A DNA stretch of 64,000 nucleotides from Hyphomonas neptunium ATCC 15444 (GCF_000013025.1 NC_008358.1:372001-436000); one strand, 5' to 3'. Numbered from the stretch's first letter, positions 49,842-58,745 are shown. The notes: generated by a model from the letters alone, not told the origin. Translations and numbers: made by a program.

Positions 49842-50993
49842 ATGAAAAACAGGGTGATCCTTCAAGTCGCGCCGGAGCTTTCCGCTGGCGGGGTTGAGCG
49901 CACCGTGCTGGAAGTGACCGAGGCAATTGTTGCTGCGGGCGGGCGGGCGCTGCTTGCGAGCCGAGGTGGAAGGCTGGAGGGCGAATTTGAACGCCTGGGC
50001 GGCGAACTCTTCCGTATGGACGCAAAAAGCCGCAACCCGCTGACCATCCGCCTGAATGAAGGCAAGCTGCGCCAGATCATCCGTGAAGAGAAGGTTGATC
50101 TCGTTCATGCCCGCTCCCGCGCGCCGGCCTGGAGCGCCTATGCCGCTTCCAGGGCAGAAGGCGTGCCTTTTGTCACCACCTATCACGGCGCCTATTCGGG
50201 CACGTCGGGCCTCAAGCGGGCTTATAATTCAGTGATGGCCAAGGGCGATCTCGTGATTGCCAATTCCAGCTGGATTGCCGGGCATATCCGCCAGGTGCAC
50301 GAGACCCCGGCCGAGAAGATCATCACCATTCCGCGCGGCGTGGATCTGGAGGTGTTTGATCCCAAGGCGGTCCCGAAATCCCGCATCGATGTCGTTCGCG
50401 ACAGCTGGAGCCTTCTGGGAGACAAGCGCCTGACACTGTTTCTGCCCGGCCGCCTCACGCAGTGGAAAGGGCAGGGCCTCGCCATAGACGCCTTCGCCTC
50501 GCTCGCGCCCGACGAGCGCGCCGGCATGGTGCTGGTCCTGGCGGGTGATCCGCAGGGGCGCGATCATTATGTCGAGGAACTTCAGAACAAGATCATCGCG
50601 CTCGATCTGGAAAATGCCGTCCGCATCGTCCCCCATATCTCTGACATGGCAGCGGCCTATCTGGCGGCAGACATCGTACTTGCCCCCTCGATCCGTCCCG
50701 AAGCGTTCGGCCGGGTGGCGGCTGAGGCGGCGGCGATGGAGCGCCCGGTGATCGTGTCCGACCATGGCGGCGGGCGCGAAACCGTCATCGAATACGAGAC
50801 CGGCGCGCGGGTGACGCCGGGTGACGCCAAGGCTCTTTCTGGCGCCTTGCGGGCCATGATCGGGCTCGGTCCCACAGTGCGCGCGTCGATGGGCGCGGCG
50901 GGCCGGGCGCATGTCATCCGCCATTTCTCCAAGAGGGGGCTTCAGACGGCGACACTCACCGTCTATAAGCGCCTGTTGGAGAAGGGGAATTGA
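49842..50993 (+). CDS. glycosyltransferase family 4 (GT-B)
   Basis: The 383-residue GT-B enzyme has the N-terminal acceptor domain with APELSAGGVERTVLEV (the GGVE motif), a YHGAYSG loop, and the C-terminal donor domain with LFLPGRLTQWKGQGLAIDA and the E-x7-E signature region PEAFGRVAAEAAAMERPVI. ATG 49842 gives the typical family start. It is followed by a heptosyltransferase-like gene 52 bases later, so both probably act in LPS or surface glycan assembly. The sugar is unknown. Confidence 0.9.
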   Translation: MKNRVILQVAPELSAGGVERTVLEVTEAIVAAGGRALLASRGGRLEGEFERLGGELFRMDAKSRNPLTIRLNEGKLRQIIREEKVDLVHARSRAPAWSAYAASRAEGVPFVTTYHGAYSGTSGLKRAYNSVMAKGDLVIANSSWIAGHIRQVHETPAEKIITIPRGVDLEVFDPKAVPKSRIDVVRDSWSLLGDKRLTLFLPGRLTQWKGQGLAIDAFASLAPDERAGMVLVLAGDPQGRDHYVEELQNKIIALDLENAVRIVPHISDMAAAYLAADIVLAPSIRPEAFGRVAAEAAAMERPVIVSDHGGGRETVIEYETGARVTPGDAKALSGALRAMIGLGPTVRASMGAAGRAHVIRHFSKRGLQTATLTVYKRLLEKGN

Positions 50994-51045
50994 TCACTTG
51001 TCGAGCGCGCGTGGAAACGCCGCCAGCCCGGTAAATCCGGGCGCC

Positions 51046-52035
51046 ATGGCGAAAGAGGTGCTGGTTATCAAGCTCAGCGCGCTGGGGGATTTTGTCCTCG
51101 CGCTGGGGGCGATGCGCGCTGTGCGTGAGTTCCACCCCTCCGCCCGCATCACCCTTTTGACCACGCCGCCCTATGAGGAATTTGCCAAAACCTGCCCGTA
51201 TTTCGACGTGGTGGAGACTGATGGCCGCCCGGAAGGGCTGAAAGCCACCAACGCGCTGCTCTCCCGTCTTCGGAAGGCCAGGTACGACATCATCTATGAT
51301 TTCCAGACCAGCGGGCGCACCCGGAACTACTATTCAGTGCTCTCGCGCAGCGGTAAGGCGCCGCTCTGGTCGGGCCACCATGAGAAGGCGGCCTACTTCC
51401 ACGACAATCCCGCCCGCGCCACCATGCACTCGATTGACCGGCTGGCAGAGCAGCTCGAAGTCGCGGGCCTCGCGCCGCAGGGGCGCTGGCTTGGCAAGGG
51501 CGGGCCATTTCCCGATCTCGGCTGGGTCCGTCCAAAGCTCGGCGACCCGCCGCGCCTCAGCCCGGCCTATTTCGGCATCCAGAAGCCCTACATGCTGCTG
51601 ATCCCCGGCGCTTCGGAGCACCGCGAAGCCAAACGCTGGCCCATCGAGAATTATGCCGAGCTGGCCAAACGCATCGCCGATCTCGGCATCACGCCGGTGG
51701 TCATCGGCGGCAAGGCCGAAAGCGCCATCGCGCAGGAACTGATGAAGCGCGAGCCGCGCGTCAAAAGCCTCGTTACCCGGACAGACCTCTTCCAGATCGT
51801 GACGCTGGCGGAAACCGCCGTCTTCGTCGTCGGCAACGATACCGGGCCGATGCACATGGCCACGATAGCCGGCGCGCCCGGCATCGCCCTCTTCGCCCTC
51901 ACCGAGAGCAACCCCGACCACTCCGCCCCCCGCGGCCCCAAAACCGTCATCGTCAACTCCGCCCCGACCCTCAAAGAGCTGTCAGTCGACGATGTCTGGC
52001 AATCCGTCCGCGCGCTGGGCATTGCGCCTGGCTGA
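51046..52035 (+). CDS. glycosyltransferase family 9 (heptosyltransferase-like)
   Basis: The 329-residue GT9 protein of the LPS heptosyltransferase type has the N-terminal VLVIKLSALGDFVLALGAMRA with the acceptor-site SALGD motif, the central LIPGASEHREAKRWP donor loop and the C-terminal VGNDTGPMHMATIAGAP motif. ATG 51046 gives this start. It adds a sugar (heptose or similar) to lipid A-core. It is cotranscribed with the GT4 gene upstream. The TTATCC hairpin at 52041 lies downstream. Confidence 0.9.
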   Translation: MAKEVLVIKLSALGDFVLALGAMRAVREFHPSARITLLTTPPYEEFAKTCPYFDVVETDGRPEGLKATNALLSRLRKARYDIIYDFQTSGRTRNYYSVLSRSGKAPLWSGHHEKAAYFHDNPARATMHSIDRLAEQLEVAGLAPQGRWLGKGGPFPDLGWVRPKLGDPPRLSPAYFGIQKPYMLLIPGASEHREAKRWPIENYAELAKRIADLGITPVVIGGKAESAIAQELMKREPRVKSLVTRTDLFQIVTLAETAVFVVGNDTGPMHMATIAGAPGIALFALTESNPDHSAPRGPKTVIVNSAPTLKELSVDDVWQSVRALGIAPG

Positions 52036-52040
52036 GCGGC

Positions 52041-52057
52041 CTTATCCACGGGATAAG
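52041..52057. terminator. short hairpin between convergent genes
   Basis: CTTATCC (52041-52047), loop ACG, GGATAAG (52051-52057) fills the 29-bp gap between the GT9 gene and the metalloprotease. The 7-bp stem has no T-run, so termination is uncertain. The left arm reads TTATCCACG, one base from a DnaA box. Confidence 0.35.
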
Positions 52058-52064
52058 CCTGCGC

Positions 52065-54581
52065 CTACTCCGCCGGGCAGTGCCAGCAGTCTTCCATCTG
52101 CCCCATCGCGCCGGTCATGCTTCCGATGGGCGCGCCGGCGGGGGCAGGGGGCGCGGGGCGCAGGATAGAGGCGGGCAGGTCGTCGCCCGCCAGATGTTTG
52201 CCGATCATGTCCGCCAGGGCGCGCGAAGTGTCCTGATATGTCCCGATTTGTCCTGATTTTGTCTTCGCAAGGCGCGTTTGTAGCCCGGAAAGGTAGCCAT
52301 CTGTCACGGCTTTGACGGAGGCTGACGCGGTCTCGTTGCGGGACAGGGAAATCAGCTCAGCCACAAACTGCGTCTGGACAATCTGGCCGAGCGCGGCCAG
52401 CCGCGGGCTTTTTTCTTCAACAAAAACAGCCGCTTCCAGTGTACCGATCACATCCTTCAGTGTCAGGGCCTCCGGGCTGCGCTGCGCATACGCCACCAGC
52501 CGGTTCGCGCGCGCCGGATCGAGCACCGCCGAAAGCGTCAAACCTGCAGCAATCTCTGCAGAAGCGGCCAGATCGAACACCGGCCCCGTCCGGTTGGGAA
52601 ACAGCTCTTCGATCGTGCCGCCGCCCGCATAGCCGACATCGCCCGGCGTCAGGTAGTTCAGCGCCGCGTCGGAAAGGTCAAGCGCAGCAGGTTTCAGTGT
52701 CTTTACAAGGGCTTGCAGCGCCCGGCGCTGCTCAGTCGGAGCCACCGGAACGGCCGGCGCCTCGCCTTCTCCCCTCACCTGATACCGGAAGTTCAGTCCC
52801 CCGAGGCTCTTGGCGGCCGCCTCCACCTGATAGCGATGGTAAAGATAGATCGGCACGATCACAGCGTTCAGCTCAGACATTGGCCGCCCCTGCGCCAGCG
52901 CGCCGGGGCCAAAATTCGCCAGCGCTATCCGGCGGACTTCCATCACCTCATCAAGCGTCGCAATCGGGTCTGCGCCATTGTCCCAGACCGCGCCGAAGGG
53001 GTGTCCTGTGTCCTTGCTGCGGGCATGATCGTCCGAAACAAAGCGCAGGCCCGCCCCATAGGCTTCATCCACCAGCGCGTTGAGCGCGGGCAGGTTATCC
53101 CCGCCTTCGGGGAACTGGCCGTAAAGCCATTTCACCGTAAACACGTCCCAGGCGCCCAGGCCGGTGGCATAAGCATTTCTAAAGTCGAGCCCGCCGCCAG
53201 AGGCCGGGCGCACATAGGGCGCCGGGTAATCCATCACCGAGGCCCGGTCATTCGTGCTGGCGGCAAAATTGTGTGCAAACCCAAGGGTGTGGCCCACCTC
53301 ATGGGCGGACAGCTGACGAATGCGCGCCAGCGACACCTCCACCGGATCATCGGCTGCGCCTGTGCCGGTCTTCGCGGCGCCCGCAAGCCCCTCAAAGATC
53401 ATCCGGTCCTGGCGCACCCGCTGCGATCCGAGGATGACATTGGCCTTCAGGATCTCGCCCGTGCGCGGGTCCATCACGCTGCCGCCATAGGACCAGCCGC
53501 GCGTCTGGCGATGCACCCAGTTGATGACGTTGTAGCGCACGTCGAGCGGGTGGGCGCCTTCGGGGAGAACCTCCACCCGGTAAGCCTCCTCAAAGCCCGC
53601 CGCTTCAAAGCCCTGCGCCCACCAGGCGGCCCCTTCGATCAGCGCGTCGCGGATTTCCTCCGGCGCGCCATTGTCCACATAGAAGACGATCGGTTCCTTT
53701 ACCGGGCCGGAGGCGGCGGCGGGGTTCACCCGCTCCAGCCGCATGCGCGGCGAGAAGCGCGAGACGAGCGGTGCGCCCAGCGGCGCGGAGAAGTCATGGA
53801 AGCCCATGCCGATGCTGGCCGTGCGCTGGTCAAACAGGCGCGGCGTGTAGGCGTCATCGGGCAGGCGCACGAAGGAATGGTGCAGCACCAGCGTCACCGC
53901 GCGCGCATCGGCGGCGGTGGCATAGGTCTGGGCATTCGGCTTGGACGTCTCGAAGGTCAGGAAGGCGTCAATCTCGGCATTGTCGGGGAAGGAGAGGGCG
54001 CTGGCAGGGTCGGGCATCGAGCGGTCTGCGGCCAGGCGATACTCGCCCGCGTCCTTGCCATGCTTCAGCGCGCTGGCAATGTCGGCTGCGTCCCGCGTCA
54101 GGAAGCCTGACAGGTCGATCAGCAGCGCGCCGTCTGCGCCGGTCGCCTCGATGCCTGTGGACCAGAGGAAGGCGTTGGCAAAGCTCTGCTGTACGGAGCG
54201 TTCCTCATCGCGCCGCCCCGATGTGGCGCGGTATTTCCAGTTCTCCGCCTCGGCGACGACCTTGTCCCCGATCTTGCGGAAGCGAAGGATGTCGCCCGAA
54301 GAAGCGTTGCCCCGGTCCAGGCCAATAGGGTTGGAGCCGAGCCCGGCCGTCAGCCCGGTGGAATAGATAAAGCGGACCGAGACGCCATCTGCGTCTGGCG
54401 GGGGCAGGGCGGCGAGCACCTTGCCGCTGGCAGGATCGACATAGAGGTTCAGAAATCCGGGCCGGGCTTCCAGTGTTTCGATGCGCGCCTCAAGCGAGGG
54501 CGGCGCTTCGGCCTTATCCTGCGCCAGGGCGGGGCCGGTGAGCAGCAGGCACAAGGCGGCGAGAAGTGCAGCAGGTTTCAT
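52065..54581 (-). CDS. exported zinc metalloprotease (DUF5117/DUF4953 type)
   Basis: The 838-residue secreted enzyme has a signal peptide (about 1-20, ALA cleavage). The zinc site is H427-E-V-G-H-T-L-G-F-A-H-N, an HExxHxxGxxH metzincin-type motif, with Met-turn SVMDYP 18 residues on. The N-terminal third matches the DUF5117 domain (LYVDPASGKVLA, GLDRGNASSGDILRF), the middle is the protease, and the end is helical. The C-terminus reads CWHCPAE. A 10-bp tandem repeat in the coding strand encodes KSGQIGTYQDT (about residues 775-785). Confidence 0.88.
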   Translation of the reverse strand: MKPAALLAALCLLLTGPALAQDKAEAPPSLEARIETLEARPGFLNLYVDPASGKVLAALPPPDADGVSVRFIYSTGLTAGLGSNPIGLDRGNASSGDILRFRKIGDKVVAEAENWKYRATSGRRDEERSVQQSFANAFLWSTGIEATGADGALLIDLSGFLTRDAADIASALKHGKDAGEYRLAADRSMPDPASALSFPDNAEIDAFLTFETSKPNAQTYATAADARAVTLVLHHSFVRLPDDAYTPRLFDQRTASIGMGFHDFSAPLGAPLVSRFSPRMRLERVNPAAASGPVKEPIVFYVDNGAPEEIRDALIEGAAWWAQGFEAAGFEEAYRVEVLPEGAHPLDVRYNVINWVHRQTRGWSYGGSVMDPRTGEILKANVILGSQRVRQDRMIFEGLAGAAKTGTGAADDPVEVSLARIRQLSAHEVGHTLGFAHNFAASTNDRASVMDYPAPYVRPASGGGLDFRNAYATGLGAWDVFTVKWLYGQFPEGGDNLPALNALVDEAYGAGLRFVSDDHARSKDTGHPFGAVWDNGADPIATLDEVMEVRRIALANFGPGALAQGRPMSELNAVIVPIYLYHRYQVEAAAKSLGGLNFRYQVRGEGEAPAVPVAPTEQRRALQALVKTLKPAALDLSDAALNYLTPGDVGYAGGGTIEELFPNRTGPVFDLAASAEIAAGLTLSAVLDPARANRLVAYAQRSPEALTLKDVIGTLEAAVFVEEKSPRLAALGQIVQTQFVAELISLSRNETASASVKAVTDGYLSGLQTRLAKTKSGQIGTYQDTSRALADMIGKHLAGDDLPASILRPAPPAPAGAPIGSMTGAMGQMEDCWHCPAE
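52229..52258. repeat. 10-bp tandem repeats inside the metalloprotease gene
   Basis: The + strand reads TGTCCTGATA, TGTCCCGATT and TGTCCTGATT in immediate succession, then TTGTC. In the coding (minus) direction the units are AATCAGGACA, AATCGGGACA and TATCAGGACA, so the GGACA core matches the array before the ftsZ terminator (11401-11440). As the unit is not a multiple of three, a change of one unit would shift the reading frame. Confidence 0.7.
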
Positions 54582-54854
54582 GGCAAAGGCCCCCGGATCG
54601 CATCAGCATCTGGCGCGATTAAAGCCATCCAGCCGCCGAGAGCAACGAAGCAGACGCAAAGTTTTGCCATGGCGGGGGTGTTGGAGGCCCGGCAGCCTCC
54701 CTATTTGGGGGCAGCGATGGCGTGCCGCGCCATCTGAAAATCATTTCTGCGGCCCGGTCAGCATCCGCTTGACCTGACGCTGCGCCCCGATTAGGGCGCC
54801 ACGCTTGCCGCAAGCGGCGAATACAGGCATATTCCCGCAACTTTCTGAGCAACC

Positions 54855-54871
54855 AAAGGAGATCTCCCATA
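54855..54871 (+). promoter_or_regulatory. strong Shine-Dalgarno and non-canonical ATA start of infC
   Basis: AAAGGAGA (54855-54862) is followed 7 bases after its GGAG by ATA (54869-54871). No ATG, GTG or TTG exists in frame between that site and the conserved GPRINEEIR segment, and none upstream within 30 codons. A small hairpin CGCTTG-ccg-CAAGCG (54802-54816) precedes it. Rare starts on infC permit IF-3 autoregulation in E. coli (AUU); the same logic is inferred here. Confidence 0.8.
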
Positions 54872-55411
54872 GCTCGCAGACCTGAAGCCGATGCGCCGCC
54901 CAAGAAACAGGCTGGCCCCCGCATCAATGAAGAAATCCGCGCCGCCAAGGTGCTGCTGATTGACGAGAATGGCGAGAAGCAGGGTGTGATGCCCCTGGCC
55001 GCCGCGCTTGACGCGGCTCGAGAAGCATCGATGGACCTTGTTGAGGTCTCTGCCGGTCAGGAAACCCCGGTCGTCAAGATTCTCGATTACGGCAAGTTGC
55101 GCTTTGAAGAGCGCAAGAAGAAGGCTGCTGCCCGTAAGAAGCAGAAGTCTTCGGAGCTGAAAGAGATCAAGATCCGCCCCAATATCGACACCCACGACTA
55201 TGAAGTGAAGGCGCGGGCGATCGCGCGTTTCTTTGAAGAGGGCGACAAGGTGAAGATCACCCTGCGCTTCCGTGGCCGTGAGATGGCGCACCAGCATCTG
55301 GGCATGGAACTGCTCGAGAAGGTGAAAAAGGATTTCGAGGAGACCGCAAAGGTCGAACTCGAACCCAAGCTCGAAGGCAAGCAGATGACCATGGTGCTCG
55401 CCCCGCGCTGA
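54869..55411 (+). CDS. infC: translation initiation factor IF-3
   Basis: IF-3 keeps ribosomal subunits apart and checks initiator tRNA and start codon. With the ATA start the product is 180 residues, beginning [15 protein letters not shown] after the initiator and then [17 protein letters not shown], the universal N-domain start. The Lys-rich linker ([19 protein letters not shown]) joins the C-domain with [30 protein letters not shown] and the end QMTMVLAPR. Starting instead at GTG 54950 would lose conserved residues. A clear terminator follows at 55435, so rpmI-rplT are separately expressed, with a kinase gene between them. Confidence 0.95.
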   Translation: MARRPEADAPPKKQAGPRINEEIRAAKVLLIDENGEKQGVMPLAAALDAAREASMDLVEVSAGQETPVVKILDYGKLRFEERKKKAAARKKQKSSELKEIKIRPNIDTHDYEVKARAIARFFEEGDKVKITLRFRGREMAHQHLGMELLEKVKKDFEETAKVELEPKLEGKQMTMVLAPR

Positions 55412-55434
55412 GGCGGAGTGTTCCCTCGATACAG

Positions 55435-55463
55435 AAAAAGCCCTCGCGCTGCGGGGGCTTTTT
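55435..55463 (+). terminator. intrinsic terminator of infC
   Basis: AAAAAGCCCTCGC (55435-55447) pairs with GCGGGGGCTTTTT (55451-55463) around GCT, with one T-G pair, and ends in a T-run. It lies 23 bases after the infC stop. The A-run on the left also makes it usable on the other strand. Confidence 0.9.
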
Positions 55464-55572
55464 CATTTGGCCAGACCAATCGCAGCGCTCCGCCGATGGA
55501 TCGTTTGAGGCGATTCAAAAAAACAGATTCTCCGGCGCAAACGTGCGAAGCTGGGTTTGAGGAGACTGATCC

Positions 55573-56574
55573 ATGCAAACCATCCAGTTAGATCGGTCGA
55601 TCTGGAGCGAAAAACATCTGCGCTTTGCCATTGAAGGCGCCGGGGTTGCGTTGTGGGCGTGGAATGTCGATACGGACGAACTCATCCTTGATGAGTGTGC
55701 CTACGACATGTGGGGTGTCCCCCGTGATACGCCGGTTAGGTTCGAGGATCTGTCGGCCCATATCCATCCTGCCGACCGCGACCGGGTTCGGGCTGCCTTC
55801 GCTGCCAGCCGGGCCGCTATCGGGCAGTATGAAATCGATTTCCGCATTCTGATCGGCGATGAGGTCCGCTGGGTCTCTGCGCGCGGTCAGGGCGAAGATG
55901 ACGGCATGGTTGAGCGGACGATGTTCGGCATCTTCCTGAACGTCACCGGCCGCAAACAGGCTGAGGAAAGCAATGAGTTGCTTGCCGGCGAGATGAGCCA
56001 CCGGGTCAAAAACCTTCTGGCCATTGCGTCTGGCCTCACATCCATCACATCCAGGTCCGCCTCTTCCACCGAAGACATGGCCAAGCAGCTGACTAACCGT
56101 CTTACGGCGCTGGGGCGCGCGCATGACCTGGTGCGCCCGCTACCCGGCCACGCCAAGACCGATGCGCTGCTGGGCGACCTCCTGTCCGTATTGCTGGCGC
56201 CTTACGATGACCTTGGCGCGTTCAGCGGGCGTATCCGTGTCTCCGTTCCGCGCATGGGCGTGGGCGCCGCGTCCGCGACCACGCTTTCGCTGGTTATCCA
56301 TGAGCTGGCGACTAATTCGCTCAAATATGGCGCGCTCTCCTGCGATACCGGCACACTCGACGTGTCCTCGACCAGCCATGACGATGAAGTCGTCGTAGTC
56401 TGGACCGAAAGGGGTGGCCCGCCCGTCAAGACGCCCACAGGGCAGGGCGGTTTTGGCAGCAAGCTCATCAACCGGACCATGTCGATGCAGCTGGGCGGCA
56501 CCCTCAGCTGCGACTGGGCTGAGGAGGGGGTCATTGTGACCCTGAAAATGAATAAGGAGAGCCTGGAGCGCTGA
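55573..56574 (+). CDS. soluble PAS-HWE sensor histidine kinase
   Basis: A 333-residue cytosolic kinase. A PAS domain (about 15-128) with the PAS_3-type DRDRVRAAF and DEVRWVSARG segments ends in LNVTGRKQAEE. The HWE kinase domain follows: H143 in AGEMSHRVKNLLAIASGL, the HELATNSLKYGAL box, W-T-E-RGGPP and GGFGSKLINRTM. GAGGAG lies 9 bases before the ATG. It is an orphan kinase inserted between infC and rpmI. The PAS domain lacks an NCRFL-type LOV cysteine motif, so light sensing is not supported. Confidence 0.88.
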   Translation: MQTIQLDRSIWSEKHLRFAIEGAGVALWAWNVDTDELILDECAYDMWGVPRDTPVRFEDLSAHIHPADRDRVRAAFAASRAAIGQYEIDFRILIGDEVRWVSARGQGEDDGMVERTMFGIFLNVTGRKQAEESNELLAGEMSHRVKNLLAIASGLTSITSRSASSTEDMAKQLTNRLTALGRAHDLVRPLPGHAKTDALLGDLLSVLLAPYDDLGAFSGRIRVSVPRMGVGAASATTLSLVIHELATNSLKYGALSCDTGTLDVSSTSHDDEVVVVWTERGGPPVKTPTGQGGFGSKLINRTMSMQLGGTLSCDWAEEGVIVTLKMNKESLER

Positions 56575-56730
56575 AAATCAGGGGCGTTGCCTTCACGCGC
56601 CCCCTTGATTCCTTGCGCTGGCTCCGCCATAAGCCGCCACTTCCGGACTTTGGGGCGACGGCATTGCCCCCTGTTCGTGTGTCCTGGGCCGCCAGATCTG
56701 GTGTGAGCTCTACAGATTAAGGAGACAAAG

Positions 56731-56931
56731 ATGCCGAAGATGAAGACCAAGAAGGCCGCTGCAAAGCGCTTCAAAATCACAGCAACGGGCAAGCTCAAGC
56801 ACGGCGTCGCTGGCAAGCGTCACCGCCTGATGAGCCACAACGCGAAATACATCCGCCAGAACCGCGGCACGTCCGTCGGCGCCAAGGCAGATGAAGCCCG
56901 CGTGAAAAAGTATCTGCCCTACGGCCTCTGA
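56731..56931 (+). CDS. rpmI: 50S ribosomal protein L35
   Basis: A 66-residue basic protein starting MPKMKTKKAAAKRFKITATG and including HRLMSHNAKYIRQNRG, the family pattern. AAGGAG lies 8 bases before the ATG. The 156-bp leader contains GGGGC (56652-56656) facing GCCCC (56666-56670) and a GGGGCG/CGCCCC pair (56581-56603) near the kinase gene stop. Regulation by L20 as in other bacteria is possible but not demonstrable here. Confidence 0.96.
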   Translation: MPKMKTKKAAAKRFKITATGKLKHGVAGKRHRLMSHNAKYIRQNRGTSVGAKADEARVKKYLPYGL

Positions 56932-56989
56932 GGCTGGGTAGTCCCCGTATAACCCGTTGATTTTGAACACTTTCTGACAGGAGGCCACC

Positions 56990-57352
56990 ATGCCCCGTTC
57001 CCGCGCCAAAGTTCCCGCCCACGCTCGCCACAAGAAGATCATCAAGCAGGCCAAGGGCTTCCGTGGCCGCCGCAAGAATACTTTCTCCAACGCCGCGGCT
57101 GCCGTCTGGAAAGCCGGCGAGTATGCGTATGTTGGCCGCAAGGTTAAGAAGCGCTCGTTCCGTTCGCTCTGGATTCAGCGCATCAATGCTGCTGTTCGTA
57201 TCCATGATGAGAACCTGAACTATTCCACCTTCATCAACGGCCTGACCAAAGCCGGCATCGAAGTTGACCGTAAAGTGATGGCCGATCTCGCTGTGCGCGA
57301 GCCGGAAGCTTTCGGCGCGCTCGTCGCCCAGGCCAAAGCAGCGCTCGCTTAA
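56990..57352 (+). CDS. rplT: 50S ribosomal protein L20
   Basis: L20 is a primary 23S rRNA-binding and assembly protein. The 120 residues show the basic N-terminal extension [22 protein letters not shown] and the globular C-terminus with [11 protein letters not shown] and [24 protein letters not shown] lies 6 bases before the ATG. It is followed 21 bases later by the small basic gene described next. Confidence 0.97.
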
Positions 57353-57373
57353 TCCGAACCGGAGAGACCTCAG

Positions 57374-57535
57374 ATGTCTAAATCACCCAGCGCCGTTCTT
57401 GATGCCGGCAAAAAGCCCCGCGTAAAGCGCCGTAACGCCAAATGGACCGGTAACCTCGCGAAACGCGCGAAGATCCGGATTTTTGGCAACACGAAGCGCG
57501 CACGCCTTGCTCGCAAGAAGGCTGCGCGCGCCTGA
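57374..57535 (+). CDS. small basic protein downstream of rplT, 53 aa
   Basis: The 54-codon frame begins [20 protein letters not shown] and ends [12 protein letters not shown]. Of 53 residues about 19 are Lys or Arg and only one is acidic. GGAGAG sits 7 bases before the ATG, and the gap to rplT is 21 bases, so it looks like the third gene of the rpmI-rplT operon. Codon use matches the ribosomal genes. The composition is like a ribosomal or rRNA-binding protein, but it does not match L34, L36, S21 or THX by eye. A hairpin with T-run (57569) follows 33 bases later. The function is unknown; the gene is probably missed by length cut-offs. Confidence 0.7.
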   Translation: MSKSPSAVLDAGKKPRVKRRNAKWTGNLAKRAKIRIFGNTKRARLARKKAARA

Positions 57536-57568
57536 TCCGGCGCCCCGGCCTCGCCTCGTTTTTCTGAG

Positions 57569-57600
57569 ACGCCCGTGGGTTCCGGCCTGCGGGCGTTTTG
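57569..57600 (+). terminator. intrinsic terminator after rpmI-rplT-small gene
   Basis: ACGCCCG (57569-57575) pairs with CGGGCGT (57590-57596) with a 14-base loop that can partly pair internally, followed by TTTG. It ends the L20 operon ahead of pheS, which has a further 70 bases for its own promoter. Confidence 0.7.
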
Positions 57601-57668
57601 CTGATTGCCTCGCCCTTGCCCGAGCGACTAGAAAGCCGCGAAGGTCTGACCTGAAAGGGAAATTCCAA

Positions 57669-58745
57669 GTGTCCGACATAACCGCGATCGAACAAGAAGC
57701 GCTTGCCGCTATCGCTGCTGCCGCCGATCTTGCCGCGCTCGACGCCGTGCGCGTTGCCGAGCTTGGCAAGAAGGGGCGCGTGTCCGCCCTGATGGGCGCG
57801 CTCGGCAAGATGAGCCCGGACGAGCGCAAGGCGCAGGGGCCTCAGCTCAACGCCCTGAAGACCCGTGTGGACGATGCGATCCGCCTGCGTAAAGACGTGC
57901 TGGAGAATGCGGCGCTCGAGGCGCGCCTCGTGACCGAGCGCGTGGACCTGACGCTGCCGCCCGCTGCCGGCCCCGGCGAAGGCGCGCTCCACCCGGTCAT
58001 GCAGGTGTTCGAGGAAATCGCCGCCATCTTCGGCGACATGGGGTTCACCGTGGCCGAAGGGCCGGACATCGAAGACGACTGGCACAATTTCACGGCGCTG
58101 AACTTCCCCATCGGTCACCCGGCGCGGGAAACCCACGACACCTTCTTCATGAAAGCGCTGGAAGGCGACACGCCCAAAGTGCTCCGCACCCATACCAGCC
58201 CGGTGCAGGTGCGCACGATGATGGAAGAAAAGCCGCCGATCCGCATTCTCGTGCCCGGCCGCGTCTACCGGAATGATTGGGACGCGACCCATACGCCGAT
58301 GTTCCATCAGGTCGAAGGGCTCGTCATCGAGAAGGGCATCCATATGGGCCACCTGAAAGGCTGCCTCATTGATTTCGTGAAAGCGTTCTTCGAGGTGGAC
58401 AATGTGGAATCCCGCTTCCGGCCGCATTTCTTTCCGTTCACGGAACCTTCGGCCGAGATGGATGTGAAATATTCCCGCAATGGCGACGCCATCGAGATCG
58501 GCGCGGGCGACCGCTGGATGGAAATCCTCGGCTGCGGCATGGTGCATCCCAATGTGCTGCGCAATTGCGGCATCGATCCGGCCGTGCATCAGGGCTTTGC
58601 CTTCGGCATGGGGGTCGATCGCCTCGCCATGCTGAAATACGGCATGCCGGACCTGCGCCCCTATTTCGAGGCAGACCCGCAATGGTCGCGCCATTACGGC
58701 TTCTCACCCTGGCTCACGCCGTCCGTTAGCGGAGGGTTGTCGTGA
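57669..58745 (+). CDS. pheS: phenylalanine--tRNA ligase alpha subunit
   Basis: PheS is the catalytic subunit of the alpha2-beta2 synthetase. The 358 residues start at GTG 57669; an open frame extends 62 codons upstream without conserved sequence. The N-terminal coiled coil (about 1-90) precedes class II motifs: motif 1 [29 protein letters not shown] and motif 2 [20 protein letters not shown], then motif 3 [15 protein letters not shown]. An ASCH-domain gene overlaps its stop codon and separates it from pheT. Confidence 0.96.

Noticed and set aside
52042-52050. DnaA-box-like TTATCCACG
   Set aside because: A single near-match forming one arm of a hairpin between convergent genes; no cluster of boxes, AT-rich unwinding region or dnaA nearby.
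57532-57596. Possible pheS attenuator with a Phe-Phe leader peptide (TTT TTC TGA just before the terminator)
   Set aside because: There is no ATG, GTG or TTG in that frame after the preceding stop near 57451, so no leader peptide can be supported; the hairpin is better read as the end of the L20 operon.
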